A stretch of 64,000 bases of DNA from Novosphingobium profundi. Lineage in GTDB: Bacteria > Pseudomonadota > Alphaproteobacteria > Sphingomonadales > Sphingomonadaceae. Below the pieces are notes generated by a model that saw only the letters and a program-made list of their open reading frames with translations, was not told where the DNA came from and ran no database searches. Both the position numbers and the translations under genes were made by a program. The DNA is taken from assembly GCF_018491765.1 (NCBI RefSeq), contig NZ_JABWCU010000013.1, positions 124,001 to 188,000 of the forward strand, in the 5' to 3' direction. Shown in pieces: positions 42,412-50,522 of this stretch (the stretch's first letter is position 1; each line of letters opens with the position of its first letter).

Positions 42412-42783
42412 TCACGGACGGTGACGGGTCAGCGTAATGCCGATCTTTTCGCCCGCCTCGGCGATCGCCAGCTTGACGATCTTGACCTGGACCATGGTGA
42501 TGCGCTCGTCCTGCAGGAACAGGGTGTCGCACACGTGGTCGGCAACCGCCTCGATCAGCGTGAAGTGCACGTCCTCGGGAAACGCCTGCGAAGCGGCGAA
42601 CTTCAGGTCCATGTAGTTCTTGCTGGCCGAGAGCGGCGTGTCGGGCGTGTAGTGCACGGCGGGCTTGAGGCCCACCGAGATGGTGAAGCGCAGCGGCTGC
42701 GGCTTGCCGGTTTCCTCCGAGTAGATGCCGGTGAGGACGTCCTGTTCGAAGTCCGCGACTTCCAGAATAAGCGAATCGGTCAT
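42412..42783 (-). CDS. folB: FolB-type dihydroneopterin aldolase
   Basis: A 123-residue tunnelling-fold protein of folate synthesis that cleaves dihydroneopterin. Start MTDSLILEVADFEQDVLTGIYSEE fits the conserved beginning and avoids the extra upstream frame. The fold core includes YMDLKFAASQAFPEDVHFTLIEAVADHV and the ending KIVKLAIAEAGEKIGITLTR. Some sphingomonad copies may act on other pterins, so substrate range is inferred. Eleven base pairs separate it from the next gene and 58 from trmL, both on the same strand. Confidence 0.85.
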   Translation of the reverse strand: MTDSLILEVADFEQDVLTGIYSEETGKPQPLRFTISVGLKPAVHYTPDTPLSASKNYMDLKFAASQAFPEDVHFTLIEAVADHVCDTLFLQDERITMVQVKIVKLAIAEAGEKIGITLTRHRP

Positions 42784-42841
42784 GGCGCCCCTTAGTGCGA
42801 AATGGCCGGGCTGGAAACCTGTGCGCCGGAACGGCGCGGTA

Positions 42842-43294
42842 TCAACCCGGCAGACTGCCCGTCTGGCGCAGCCCTTCGCCAAGCGCGATCCCCGCCGTCA
42901 TCGCGAGGTTCATGGAGCGCACCTCGGGCCGCATCGGCAGGCGCACCCGGGCCTCGCAGGCCTGCGCTACCGTCTCGGGAACACCCGCGCTCTCCTTGCC
43001 GAACAGCAGCACGTCGTCCGCGCGGAAGCGAAATTCGTAGGCGCTCTCGCTGCTCTTGGTGGTGAAGAGCACCAGACGCGCGCCGCCCAGCGTCTCGCGA
43101 AACGCCGCGAAGCTGGCATGGCGCACGAAAGTCACATGGTCGATGTAGTCCATCGCCGCACGGCGCACGCGCTTGTCGTCCCAGGCAAAGCCCATGGGCT
43201 CGATGAGGTCGATCGCGACGCCCAGGCACGCACCGAGGCGCAACACAGCACCGACGTTGCCGGCGATCTCGGGCTCGAACAAGGCAAGGCGCAT
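42842..43294 (-). CDS. trmL: tRNA 2'-O-methyltransferase TrmL
   Basis: SPOUT-type enzyme that methylates the wobble nucleotide (position 34) of tRNA-Leu isoacceptors. The 150-residue protein shows EPEIAGNVGAVLRLGACLGV at its start, the knot segment VLLFGKESAGVPE and the SAM loop RLPMRPEVRSMNLAMTAGIAL, all standard for TrmL. The ATG at 43294 starts right at the family N-terminus (MRLALFEPEIAG). Seven bp from the HNH gene upstream, suggesting one transcript. Confidence 0.95.
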   Translation of the reverse strand: MRLALFEPEIAGNVGAVLRLGACLGVAIDLIEPMGFAWDDKRVRRAAMDYIDHVTFVRHASFAAFRETLGGARLVLFTTKSSESAYEFRFRADDVLLFGKESAGVPETVAQACEARVRLPMRPEVRSMNLAMTAGIALGEGLRQTGSLPG

Positions 43295-43301
43295 CGGAAC
43301 T

Positions 43302-43634
43302 TCAGCGCTTCTTCTTGGTGATCGGCGCGTTGAAATCGGGCTCCTTCTTGGCGACCCAGGCGACGAACTTGGCGATCGTCTCGTCGGCCTTGAGCCCCTC
43401 TGCGTCCATCCCGAAGCGCTCGAGCTGCGAGTTGGTGAAGTGGGTGATGATCGTCCTCTGGCAGATCGGGTGCATCGGCACCGTATCGCGCCCGCCCCGG
43501 CTCTTGGGGACGGGATGGTGCCACACGATCTCCGAGCCGGTCGGGCGCCCGCACAGCCAGCAATCGGGCGGCGGGGCGGCCTCTTCCTCGTTGTCGTCGT
43601 CGAATTCCCAGTCATTGCGGCGTTTGCGGGCCAT
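43302..43634 (-). CDS. HNH-domain protein
   Basis: A 110-residue protein with an acidic N-terminus, then a compact HNH-like zinc motif: CWLCGRP (C-x2-C), WHHPVPKSRGGRDTV (His-His core) and CQRTIITHF. HNH proteins are nucleases, but sphingomonads carry small housekeeping versions beside trmL with no known target. It is transcribed with trmL and is divergent from the gene at 43707 across a 72-bp spacer. Confidence 0.82.
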   Translation of the reverse strand: MARKRRNDWEFDDDNEEEAAPPPDCWLCGRPTGSEIVWHHPVPKSRGGRDTVPMHPICQRTIITHFTNSQLERFGMDAEGLKADETIAKFVAWVAKKEPDFNAPITKKKR

Positions 43635-43706
43635 GGTCTGCTTTCGAATTGGCTTGATCGGTGCGCCTGTTGGCATAGAGCGCAGCGCTGTGACAGGACT
43701 TATTGC

Positions 43707-43949
43707 ATGACCGAGCCCCAGCCCACCCCCGATCCGCACGCAGAAGCAGAGGCGCTCACCCGTCCCCAGCGCCGCCTGTTGCGCCGGCTGTTCAACGGCC
43801 GCACCGAACCGATCGTGGTGGACGGACGCGCGCTGCTGACCTTCCAGGAGGCCAAGCGCTATCTCCTTTCGCTCGAACCCGACGCACGCGAGGCCGCCTA
43901 CCAGACCATCCGGAGCCAGGGCGAACGGGGCACCGACCCCGCGCCCTGA
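43707..43949 (+). CDS. Small conserved hypothetical protein
   Basis: An 80-residue polar protein with an acidic/Pro-rich start and a central RRLLRRLFNGRTEPIVVDGRALLTFQEAKRYLLSLEPDAREAAY segment. It resembles short sphingomonad hypotheticals found beside HNH/trmL. No motif is diagnostic. The start is the ATG at 43707; larger open frames through this region belong to shadows. Confidence 0.6.
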   Translation: MTEPQPTPDPHAEAEALTRPQRRLLRRLFNGRTEPIVVDGRALLTFQEAKRYLLSLEPDAREAAYQTIRSQGERGTDPAP

Positions 43950-43977
43950 CCGGCGCACTCAGCGCGCTCGGCACGGC

Positions 43978-44586
43978 TCAGTCGCGCCCGAGCATGCGCC
44001 GCAGAACCCCGTCTCGGCGCACGAAGTGGTGGTAGAGCGCCGCGCCGATATGCCCGCACAGCAGCGCTCCACCGACATAGACCGCGTAGACGTGGAACCT
44101 GGCGAAGGTCCCGTAGACCAGCCAACCGGGCGCGTTCCAGGGCTTTGGCGAAACGAGGTGCGGAATCCATCCCCCCGGCGCGAAACCGTCGTAGCCGAAG
44201 AACCAGACCGAGGGCGCTTCGTACCCCGCCCCCGAACCCAGCGCCGACAGCGCCGACCAGCCCGAGAGCGGCAGGAGCAGCATGAGCGCATAGAGCAGCG
44301 CCTGGACGAGCCCGGCTGCGACACGCGCAGGGGTACCCATCGGCTCGGGCGGCGGCGCGCGGTGGCGCAGGCGCCTGGCGATCCGGAACAGGGCAAGCGC
44401 CAGCAGCGTGAAGCCCAGGGTATGGTGGATCTGCTCGCTGCGCAGATGCAGGAGAGCCGGCCAGCCCCCCTTTAGCGAAGCCAGGAACGTCTGCGCCATG
44501 ACGAAGCCGACACCGACTTCCAGCGCGATCGCGATCGCCATACCCCAGTGCAGCACGCGCGCGGTGAACGTCCAGGCCTTTGCCAT
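43978..44586 (-). CDS. Cytochrome b561-family protein
   Basis: A 202-residue di-heme membrane cytochrome with four hydrophobic helices. Heme-ligand candidates: His in ARVLHWGM (helix 1), His in QIHHTLGF (helix 2) and His pairs FHVYAVY and HIGAALYHH in the later helices. Members pass electrons from quinols to periplasmic partners. GAGGGGGAAG precedes the ATG at 44586. It lies downstream of the rlmI-type gene and is separated from it by the hairpin at 44642-44671. Confidence 0.88.
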   Translation of the reverse strand: MAKAWTFTARVLHWGMAIAIALEVGVGFVMAQTFLASLKGGWPALLHLRSEQIHHTLGFTLLALALFRIARRLRHRAPPPEPMGTPARVAAGLVQALLYALMLLLPLSGWSALSALGSGAGYEAPSVWFFGYDGFAPGGWIPHLVSPKPWNAPGWLVYGTFARFHVYAVYVGGALLCGHIGAALYHHFVRRDGVLRRMLGRD

Positions 44587-44641
44587 CAATGCTTCCCCCT
44601 CGATCGCGGGAGAGTGCCGCGTGCCCGGCACGGCGCGCCGT

Positions 44642-44671
44642 CTATCCGGCCGCTGACCGCAGGCCGGATAG
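44642..44671. terminator. Hairpin after the RlmI-type gene
   Basis: CTATCCGGCC (44642-44651) pairs perfectly with GGCCGGATAG (44662-44671) across a 10-nt loop, 26 bp beyond the stop at 44697 on the minus strand. Confidence 0.65.
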
Positions 44672-44696
44672 CGCCATGGTCACGCGCGTGGGCCGC

Positions 44697-45584
44697 TCAG
44701 GCGGGGTTCGACCAGCGCGCGAAGATCGCGGTGGGAAGCAGGCGTCCTTCGCCATCTTCGCGAACGGCAAGGTCGCCGTGCTCGATCGTGCCGGGGAGGT
44801 CGGCGAAGAGCTCGTCCATCAGGCCCGCGAGCGCGAGCGAGGACATGCGCACCGCGTAGACGGTGAGGAACAGGAAGCGGCTCTCGCCATCGAGCAGCCT
44901 GCGGCAATCGGCGAGCAGGCCGGGGAGATTTTCCTCCAGGCGCCAAGTCTCGCCATCGGGGCCGCGCCCGAACTTGGGCGGGTCGAGGATGATGCCGTCG
45001 TAGCGGCGTCCCCGGCGCACCTCGCGCGCGGCGAACTTGGCGGCGTCGTCGATCATCCAGCGAACCGGACGCTCCTCAAGCCCGGCGAGCGCGGCGTTCT
45101 CGCGCGCCTGCGCGACCGACTTCTTCGAGGCGTCGACGTGGGTCACGCGGCCATGCGCGGAAAGCGCGAGCGTGCCCACGCCCGTGTAGCCGAACAGGTT
45201 CATCGTCTCGGCGTCGCTGCGCCCGGCCAGCTGTTCGCGCATCCAGTCCCAGACCGGCGCCATGTCGGGGAAGAAGCCGAGGTGGCGAAACGGTGTGCAG
45301 CTTGCGGTAAACGCCACCTCGTTCCACGCGAGCGGCCAGCCTTCGCGCGGCACCTGCCGGTCGAACTGCCACTTGCCGCCGCCGTCCTCGTCCGAGCCGG
45401 GAACGAATTCGCCGTCCGCGTCCCAGTCGGCGAACTTGGGCGTCCACATCGCCTGCGGCTCGGGGCGCACGAAGCGGCGATCGCCGTAGCGCTCGAGCTT
45501 GCGGCCATGGCCCGAATCGACGAGGCCGTAATCGTCCCAGCCTTCGCCGACCATCAGGACGGGAGAAGTGGAAAGCTGCGCCAT
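44697..45584 (-). CDS. RlmI-like SAM-dependent rRNA methyltransferase
   Basis: A 295-residue class I methyltransferase of the 23S rRNA (cytosine-C5) RlmI group. SAM motif MNLFGYTGVGTLALSA, acidic loop VTHVDASKKSVAQARENA and catalytic IILDPPKFGRGP are clear; the DPPxFGR pattern is the RlmI-type signature. There is no N-terminal PUA domain of full length, so it is a shorter relative and the target nucleotide may differ. Its ATG shares one base with the thrC stop, so the two are cotranscribed. Confidence 0.85.
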   Translation of the reverse strand: MAQLSTSPVLMVGEGWDDYGLVDSGHGRKLERYGDRRFVRPEPQAMWTPKFADWDADGEFVPGSDEDGGGKWQFDRQVPREGWPLAWNEVAFTASCTPFRHLGFFPDMAPVWDWMREQLAGRSDAETMNLFGYTGVGTLALSAHGRVTHVDASKKSVAQARENAALAGLEERPVRWMIDDAAKFAAREVRRGRRYDGIILDPPKFGRGPDGETWRLEENLPGLLADCRRLLDGESRFLFLTVYAVRMSSLALAGLMDELFADLPGTIEHGDLAVREDGEGRLLPTAIFARWSNPA

Positions 45585-46984
45585 CAGATCTTGGGCGAGG
45601 CGAGACCCGCCACGAACTCGGCGACCGCCTCGTAGTCACCGGGAAGGCGCGAGCACTTCTCCTCGCGATCGAACAGGTCGCCCACGCGCGAGGGCAGGCT
45701 CGGGCGGTGGCCGGTCGAACGCTCGACCGCGTCGGGGAACTTGGCCGGGTGCGCGGTCGCCAGCGTGACGACGGGCGTGCCCGCGTCCAGACCTGCGGTG
45801 CGCGCGGCGAACAGCCCGCAGGCGGTGTGCGGATCGATCAGTTCGCCGCAGTTCTCCCAGGCCCAGCGGATCGTCGCGGCCATCTCGTCCTGGTCGGCGC
45901 GGGCCGACTGGAACAGAGCGGCGGCACCTTCGCGCTGCGCGTTCGAAAGCTGCATCGCCTTGCTCGCCTCGAAGCCCTTCATCTGCTCGGCCATGGCCGC
46001 CCCGTCGCGCCCGCCCAGGTCGAACAGCAGGCGTTCGAAATTCGAGGAGACCTGGATGTCCATCGATGGCGCCGCGGTCGGGGTGACGGTGCCTTGCGAA
46101 TAGTCGCCGCTCGACAGCGCGCGGTGGAGGATGTCGTTGACGTTGGTCGCGACGATCAGCCTGGCGACAGGCAGGCCCATCTGCGCGGCGACATAGCCGG
46201 CGAAGACGTCGCCGAAGTTGCCGGTCGGGACCGAGAAGGCGACTTCGCGGTGCGGGGCGCCGAGTTGGAGTCCGGCGGCGAAGTAGTACACCACCTGGGC
46301 CATCAGGCGCGCCCAGTTGATCGAGTTGACCGCGCCAATCGCGAAACGGTCGGTCATGTCCTTGTCGTTGAACATGCGCTTCACCATCGCCTGCGCGTCG
46401 TCGAACGAACCGTCGATGGCGATGTTGTGGACGTTGGGCGCAAGCACCGTGGTCATCTGCCGGCGCTGCACGTCCGAGACGCGGCCATGCGGATGGAGCA
46501 TGAAGATATCGACCTTGGCGCGGCCGGCCACTGCGTCGATCGCGGCCGAGCCGGTGTCGCCCGACGTCGCGCCCACGATCGTCAGGTTGCGATCCGAACG
46601 CGAGAGGAATTCCTCGAAGAACAGGCCCAGCAGTTGCAGCGCCACGTCCTTGAAGGCAAGCGTCGGGCCGTGGAACAGCTCGAGCAGCCACTGCTGCTCG
46701 TCGAGCTGCTTCAGGGGCGTCACCGCCTTGTGCGCGAATCGGCCGTAGGCCTGCGTCGTCAACTCGAGCAGCCTGTCGTAGGTCAGGCTGTCGCCGACGA
46801 AGGGCGCCATGACCCTGGCCGCAAGTTCGGCGTAGGGCAGGCCGGCCATGGCCGCGATCTCGTCCTTCGAGAAGCGGGGCCATTCGCGCGGAACGTAGAG
46901 CCCGCCGTCGCTGGCGAGGCCAGCCAGCGTTGCGCCTTCGAAATCGAGCGCCGGAGCGCTGCCGCGGGTGCTGATGTAGTCCAT
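45584..46984 (-). CDS. thrC: Threonine synthase
   Basis: PLP enzyme that converts O-phosphohomoserine to threonine. The 466-residue protein is the long ThrC form with DYISTRGSAPALDFEGATLAG at its N-terminus, phosphate-binding TIVGATSGDTGSAA, and the PLP-Lys region FHGPTLAFKDVA. It is encoded after surf1 on the same strand, an arrangement seen in many alphaproteobacteria. A possible promoter lies at 47056-47084. Confidence 0.96.
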   Translation of the reverse strand: MDYISTRGSAPALDFEGATLAGLASDGGLYVPREWPRFSKDEIAAMAGLPYAELAARVMAPFVGDSLTYDRLLELTTQAYGRFAHKAVTPLKQLDEQQWLLELFHGPTLAFKDVALQLLGLFFEEFLSRSDRNLTIVGATSGDTGSAAIDAVAGRAKVDIFMLHPHGRVSDVQRRQMTTVLAPNVHNIAIDGSFDDAQAMVKRMFNDKDMTDRFAIGAVNSINWARLMAQVVYYFAAGLQLGAPHREVAFSVPTGNFGDVFAGYVAAQMGLPVARLIVATNVNDILHRALSSGDYSQGTVTPTAAPSMDIQVSSNFERLLFDLGGRDGAAMAEQMKGFEASKAMQLSNAQREGAAALFQSARADQDEMAATIRWAWENCGELIDPHTACGLFAARTAGLDAGTPVVTLATAHPAKFPDAVERSTGHRPSLPSRVGDLFDREEKCSRLPGDYEAVAEFVAGLASPKI

Positions 46985-47055
46985 GACTTTCCTGTTCGTC
47001 GGATCCGGCCTGCCGAAACGGACCTGTGCGCTATGCCAAAACGGGCTTTCCCGCG

Positions 47056-47084
47056 CGGTTAGCGCCGCAGGGCGCGCAAGGCAA
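47056..47084 (-). promoter_or_regulatory. Possible thrC promoter
   Basis: On the minus strand TTGCCT (47079-47084), 17-bp spacer, TAACCG (47056-47061), about 72 bp before the thrC ATG and just after surf1. It resembles the rplU box pair but with a weaker -35. Confidence 0.4.
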
Positions 47085-47105
47085 TGCCGGTGTGAAACGC
47101 AAGGC

Positions 47106-47669
47106 CTAGCCGCGCCCCCGTTTGCGCAAGACCATTGCGTAGATGACGAGTGCGGTCAGCGCGAACAGGAACCACTGCACGGCGTAGGAGAGATGGTTGT
47201 TGGGCAGCTCGGACGGGTCGGGCGGTGCCATCGCGGCAAGTCCGCCCAGCGGCGGATCGGCAACGAGCCTGGGCCCGGGCGCGATCACGCCATGGACTTC
47301 GCCGCCCTGCCATTGCCCCGCCTCGTCGGCGCGCTGCGTCCAGCCCAGTACGACGAGCGCGGTGCCTCCGCTCGCCAGGTGGCAAGTAGCCGTGCGGGCA
47401 AAACCCGCCTCGTCCGCGCGGTTGCGCCCGGCCATCGCGCTGAAGTCCGACACCCGGACGCAATCGAGCCGGGCGTGGCGGTAGAACAGCTCGGCCCCCG
47501 GGCCTTGTGCGGGCCATGCGACCTCGCGGCGATCCGTACGGCCTTGCGCATAATGCGCGAGCAGCGCCGCCTTCTCCTGGCGCCGCTCGAGCTGCCAGAA
47601 GCCGAGCGCGACCATCGTGCCCACGGCAAGCAGCACGACGAGAGTCGAAACGATCGGGATGCGGCGCAT
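47106..47669 (-). CDS. surf1: SURF1-family cytochrome oxidase assembly protein
   Basis: A 187-residue membrane protein with a hydrophobic N-terminal helix (RIPIVSTLVVLLAVGTMVALGFWQLERR) and a C-terminal helix (YAVQWFLFALTALVIYAMVLRK), the usual SURF1 two-TM design with a soluble domain between; FWQLERRQEK is the family signature. SURF1 helps deliver heme a to subunit I. It is a compact version of the family. It lies downstream of ctaE, behind a hairpin (47707-47740). Confidence 0.9.
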   Translation of the reverse strand: MRRIPIVSTLVVLLAVGTMVALGFWQLERRQEKAALLAHYAQGRTDRREVAWPAQGPGAELFYRHARLDCVRVSDFSAMAGRNRADEAGFARTATCHLASGGTALVVLGWTQRADEAGQWQGGEVHGVIAPGPRLVADPPLGGLAAMAPPDPSELPNNHLSYAVQWFLFALTALVIYAMVLRKRGRG

Positions 47670-47706
47670 GGCAGGCGGGCTTTCGGACAAGATGGGCTCA
47701 AACCGC

Positions 47707-47740
47707 GAAGGGCAGCCTGCGTGTGCGCCGGCTGCCCTTC
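47707..47740 (-). terminator. Hairpin between ctaE and surf1
   Basis: GAAGGGCAGC (47707-47716) pairs perfectly with GCTGCCCTTC (47731-47740), 45 bp beyond ctaE. It could reduce read-through from the structural cox genes into surf1 and thrC. Confidence 0.6.
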
Positions 47741-47784
47741 TCTCGGGGATTGCGAAAGAGGCGTCTATACGCCTGCGAAGGCGA

Positions 47785-48606
47785 TCAGTGGGTGGGGTAG
47801 CCCCAGCCACCCCAGATATAGACCGCGACGAAGAGGAACAGCCACACCACGTCGACGAAATGCCAGTACCAGGCCGCTGCCTCGAAGCCGAAATGCTGGC
47901 GCGGCGTGAAATCGCCCTTGTACGTGCGCGCGAGGCATACCGCGAGGAAGATGGTGCCGACGATGACGTGGAAGCCATGGAAGCCGGTCGCCATGTAGAA
48001 GGCCGAACCGTAGGTGTTCTTGCCGAATTCGAACGGCGCGTGCCAGTATTCGTAGCCCTGGATCAGGCTGAACAGCACGCCAAGGCCGATCGTCGCCCAG
48101 AGGCCCTTCTTCACCGCTTCGCGATCGCCGTGGATCAGCGAATGGTGCGCCCAGGTCACCGTGGTGCCCGAGCACAGCAGGATCAGCGTGTTGAGCAGCG
48201 GCAGCGCGAAGGGATCCATCACCGCCTCGATCGCCTTGGGCGGCCACTGGCCACCGACCACGTCGGTCAACGTCGAGGGGAACAGCGAGAAATCGAAGAA
48301 GGCCCAGAACCAGCCGACGAAGAACATCACTTCAGAGGCAATGAACAGGATCATGCCGTAGCGCTGGTGCAGCTGGACGACCGGGGTATGGTCGCCCGCG
48401 CGCGCCTCGTGGACGATCTTGCCGAACCAGGTCCACATCGCGGCGATCAGCAGCGCAAGGCCGAGCCAAGGCACGAAGGCGCCGCCAGGCATGTCGTGCA
48501 TGAACAGCACCATGCCCGTGGTGAACATCAGCGCACCCAGCGTCGTAGCCAGCGGGATGATATCCGGCGGCAGGATATGGTAGTCGTGGTTCTTGGTACC
48601 GGCCAT
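47785..48606 (-). CDS. ctaE: Cytochrome c oxidase subunit III
   Basis: A 273-residue integral protein of the aa3-type oxidase with seven hydrophobic helices. It starts MAGTKNHDYHILPPDIIPLA, typical of bacterial CoxC/CtaE, and contains GFHGFHVIVGTIFLAVCLAR and WYWHFVDVVWLFLF near the end. Subunit III stabilises the complex and its proton uptake. A 96-bp gap precedes it after ctaG. Confidence 0.95.
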   Translation of the reverse strand: MAGTKNHDYHILPPDIIPLATTLGALMFTTGMVLFMHDMPGGAFVPWLGLALLIAAMWTWFGKIVHEARAGDHTPVVQLHQRYGMILFIASEVMFFVGWFWAFFDFSLFPSTLTDVVGGQWPPKAIEAVMDPFALPLLNTLILLCSGTTVTWAHHSLIHGDREAVKKGLWATIGLGVLFSLIQGYEYWHAPFEFGKNTYGSAFYMATGFHGFHVIVGTIFLAVCLARTYKGDFTPRQHFGFEAAAWYWHFVDVVWLFLFVAVYIWGGWGYPTH

Positions 48607-48702
48607 TGCGCCTTCATCCCCGTTTCTTAGCGAACTTGTTCTTGCCGCCCCGCGCCTCTCCCGGATCGCTCCGGACTGCGTGAAACGGCCCCCGTATGAG
48701 CC

Positions 48703-49320
48703 TTAACTTCCCACCTCGCCGTGGTCCAGACCCTTTGCAACGGCAACGGGGTCCTTCGTCGCGGTGACGTGGAAGGTGTAGCTGAGCGTGATCTGCTCGA
48801 CGTCCTTGTTGTCCTCGTCGCCAAGGATCGCCGGATCGACGTAGTAGAGCACCGGCATCTTGACCGCCTCGCCCGGCTGGAGCGTTTGCGAGGTGAAACA
48901 GAAGCATTGTATTTTGTTGAAATACTTGGCGGCCTGCTCGGGCTCGACGTTGAAGCTGGCGGTCCCGGTGACGACCTTGTCCGAGGTGTTCTTCGCCCAG
49001 AACAGGGCAAGGTCGCGCTGGCCGACCTTGATCGAATGGGTGGTCTGGAGCGGCTTGAACTGCCAGGGCATGTCGCGCTCGACATTCGCGTCGAAGCGGA
49101 TCGACATCGTGCGGCCAACCGCCTGGACCGCGCTGGCGGTGGCGCTGTCGACGCGCTGTGTGGTGCCCCCGTAGCCGGTCACCTGGCAGAAGATGCGGTA
49201 GAGCGGCACCGCCGCGAACCCCATGCCCAACATGCCCAGCGCCATCGCGAGGCCGATCAGTCCGACCTTGCGGTTGCGGCGACGGGCCTCATCGGGGGCG
49301 GGGAGGTTGCGGCTGGCCAT
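48703..49320 (-). CDS. ctaG: Copper chaperone Cox11/CtaG
   Basis: A 205-residue inner-membrane protein that inserts CuB into oxidase subunit I. One N-terminal helix (VGLIGLAMALGMLGMGFAAVPLY) and a periplasmic Ig-like domain with the copper motif CFCF (in IQCFCFTSQ) near residue 135. The family signature PLYRIFCQVTGYGG is present. It starts 4 bp after the stop of the small gene at 49325. Confidence 0.95.
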   Translation of the reverse strand: MASRNLPAPDEARRRNRKVGLIGLAMALGMLGMGFAAVPLYRIFCQVTGYGGTTQRVDSATASAVQAVGRTMSIRFDANVERDMPWQFKPLQTTHSIKVGQRDLALFWAKNTSDKVVTGTASFNVEPEQAAKYFNKIQCFCFTSQTLQPGEAVKMPVLYYVDPAILGDEDNKDVEQITLSYTFHVTATKDPVAVAKGLDHGEVGS

Positions 49321-49324
49321 CGGC

Positions 49325-49483
49325 TCAGCTCATCTTGGCGATCGAGATGAAGAAGACCAGCACCACGAACGCAGCAAGGGCAAGGCCAAGGACGCGATTG
49401 CGCCCCTTGCGGATCTGCGCGATCGAGCGGGCTTCGTCCTGGCCCGTCCCGTTCACGCCGGTATCGTTGCTGTCCTCTCCCAT
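49325..49483 (-). CDS. Small membrane peptide of the cox operon
   Basis: A 52-residue protein: a polar N-terminus (MGEDSNDTGVNGTGQDEARS), basic QIRKGRNR, then one hydrophobic helix LGLALAAFVVLVFFISIAK. It lies between ctaB (8 bp) and ctaG (4 bp) in the same direction, in the position of the tiny CoxF-like gene of other alphaproteobacteria. It may be a single-TM oxidase assembly factor. Short enough to escape ordinary gene calling. Confidence 0.7.
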   Translation of the reverse strand: MGEDSNDTGVNGTGQDEARSIAQIRKGRNRVLGLALAAFVVLVFFISIAKMS

Positions 49484-49491
49484 GAATTCCC

Positions 49492-50412
49492 TCAGATCAC
49501 GATGAACCGGTCCATCACCAGCGCCGCGAAGAGCGCGAAGAGGTAGATGACCGAATAGGCGAAGAGCTGCTTCTCGGGGCGCATCGTGTCGGCCTCGCCG
49601 CGCGTGCGCAGGCCTACGCGGACCGAGAGCGCGAGAAACAGGCTGGAAAGCACGAGCGCACTGACGCCGTAAAGCGCTCCGGTGCCGCCGATCGCCCAGG
49701 GGACGACCGAAAGCGGCAGAAGCAGCACCGAATAGATCAGGATCAGGCGGCGGGTGGCCTTCTCGCCCGCAACCACCGGCATCATCGGGATGCCGACCTT
49801 GGCGTAGTCACTCTTCACGAAGAGCGCGAGCGCCCAGAAGTGCGGCGGCGTCCACATGAAGATGATCGCGAAGAGCACGACCGGCATCAAGGTGATATGC
49901 CCGGTCGCCGCGACCCAGCCGATCAGCGGCGGGAACGCCCCTGCACCACCGCCGATGACGATGTTCTGCGGGGTGCGGGGTTTCAGCCAGATGGTGTAGA
50001 TCACCGAATAGTAGATGATCGATACGACGAGAATGGCCGCAGGCAGCCAGCCGACCGCAAATCCCATCAGGAAGACCGACCCCGAGCACAGCACCAGCGC
50101 GAAGTCGCGCGCGGTGGTGCGGTCGAGCCGGCCCTGCGGGAGCGGGCGCTTGGCGGTGCGCTTCATCCCCGCATCGATGTCCGCCTCCCACCACTGGTTG
50201 AGCGCCGCCGCGCCGCCCGCACCGATCGCGATGCACAGGATCGCGGTAAAGGCGAGGACCGGGTGGATACGCTCGGGCGCGGCGATGAGACCGCACAGGC
50301 CGGTAAAGATCACCAGGCTCATCACGCGCGGCTTGGTCAGCGCGAGAAGGTCGCGCCAGTCGGCCGGACGCCGCGCGGGCGCCGGAGTCGGGGGGGTAAT
50401 CGAGGTCGTCAT
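49492..50412 (-). CDS. ctaB: Heme O synthase (protoheme IX farnesyltransferase)
   Basis: UbiA-fold prenyltransferase that attaches farnesyl to heme b, giving heme o, the precursor of heme a. The 306-residue protein has about nine hydrophobic helices, the Asp motif NQWWEADIDAGMKRT and the block TPPHFWALALFVKSDYAKVGIPMMP with VVAGEKATRR. Start MTTSITPP at 50412; a Met nine codons earlier is less likely. It lies 110 bp after ctaD. Confidence 0.95.
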   Translation of the reverse strand: MTTSITPPTPAPARRPADWRDLLALTKPRVMSLVIFTGLCGLIAAPERIHPVLAFTAILCIAIGAGGAAALNQWWEADIDAGMKRTAKRPLPQGRLDRTTARDFALVLCSGSVFLMGFAVGWLPAAILVVSIIYYSVIYTIWLKPRTPQNIVIGGGAGAFPPLIGWVAATGHITLMPVVLFAIIFMWTPPHFWALALFVKSDYAKVGIPMMPVVAGEKATRRLILIYSVLLLPLSVVPWAIGGTGALYGVSALVLSSLFLALSVRVGLRTRGEADTMRPEKQLFAYSVIYLFALFAALVMDRFIVI

Positions 50413-50451
50413 GGTGGCGTGCCCATACACCGTTCGCACCTTTCAGGCGAG

Positions 50452-50492
50452 CCGGACAATTTGACCGCCCCCAGGGGCCGCCAAATTGCCGG
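50452..50492 (-). terminator. Hairpin between ctaD and ctaB
   Basis: CCGG and CAATTTG (50452-50463) pair with CAAATTG and CCGG (50482-50492), with an inner GCCCC/GGGGC stem. It lies 30 bp after the ctaD stop; partial termination would raise structural subunit output over the assembly genes. Confidence 0.55.
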
Positions 50493-50522
50493 ATGCATAC
50501 ACCGAGAGGGGACTCGATCCGA

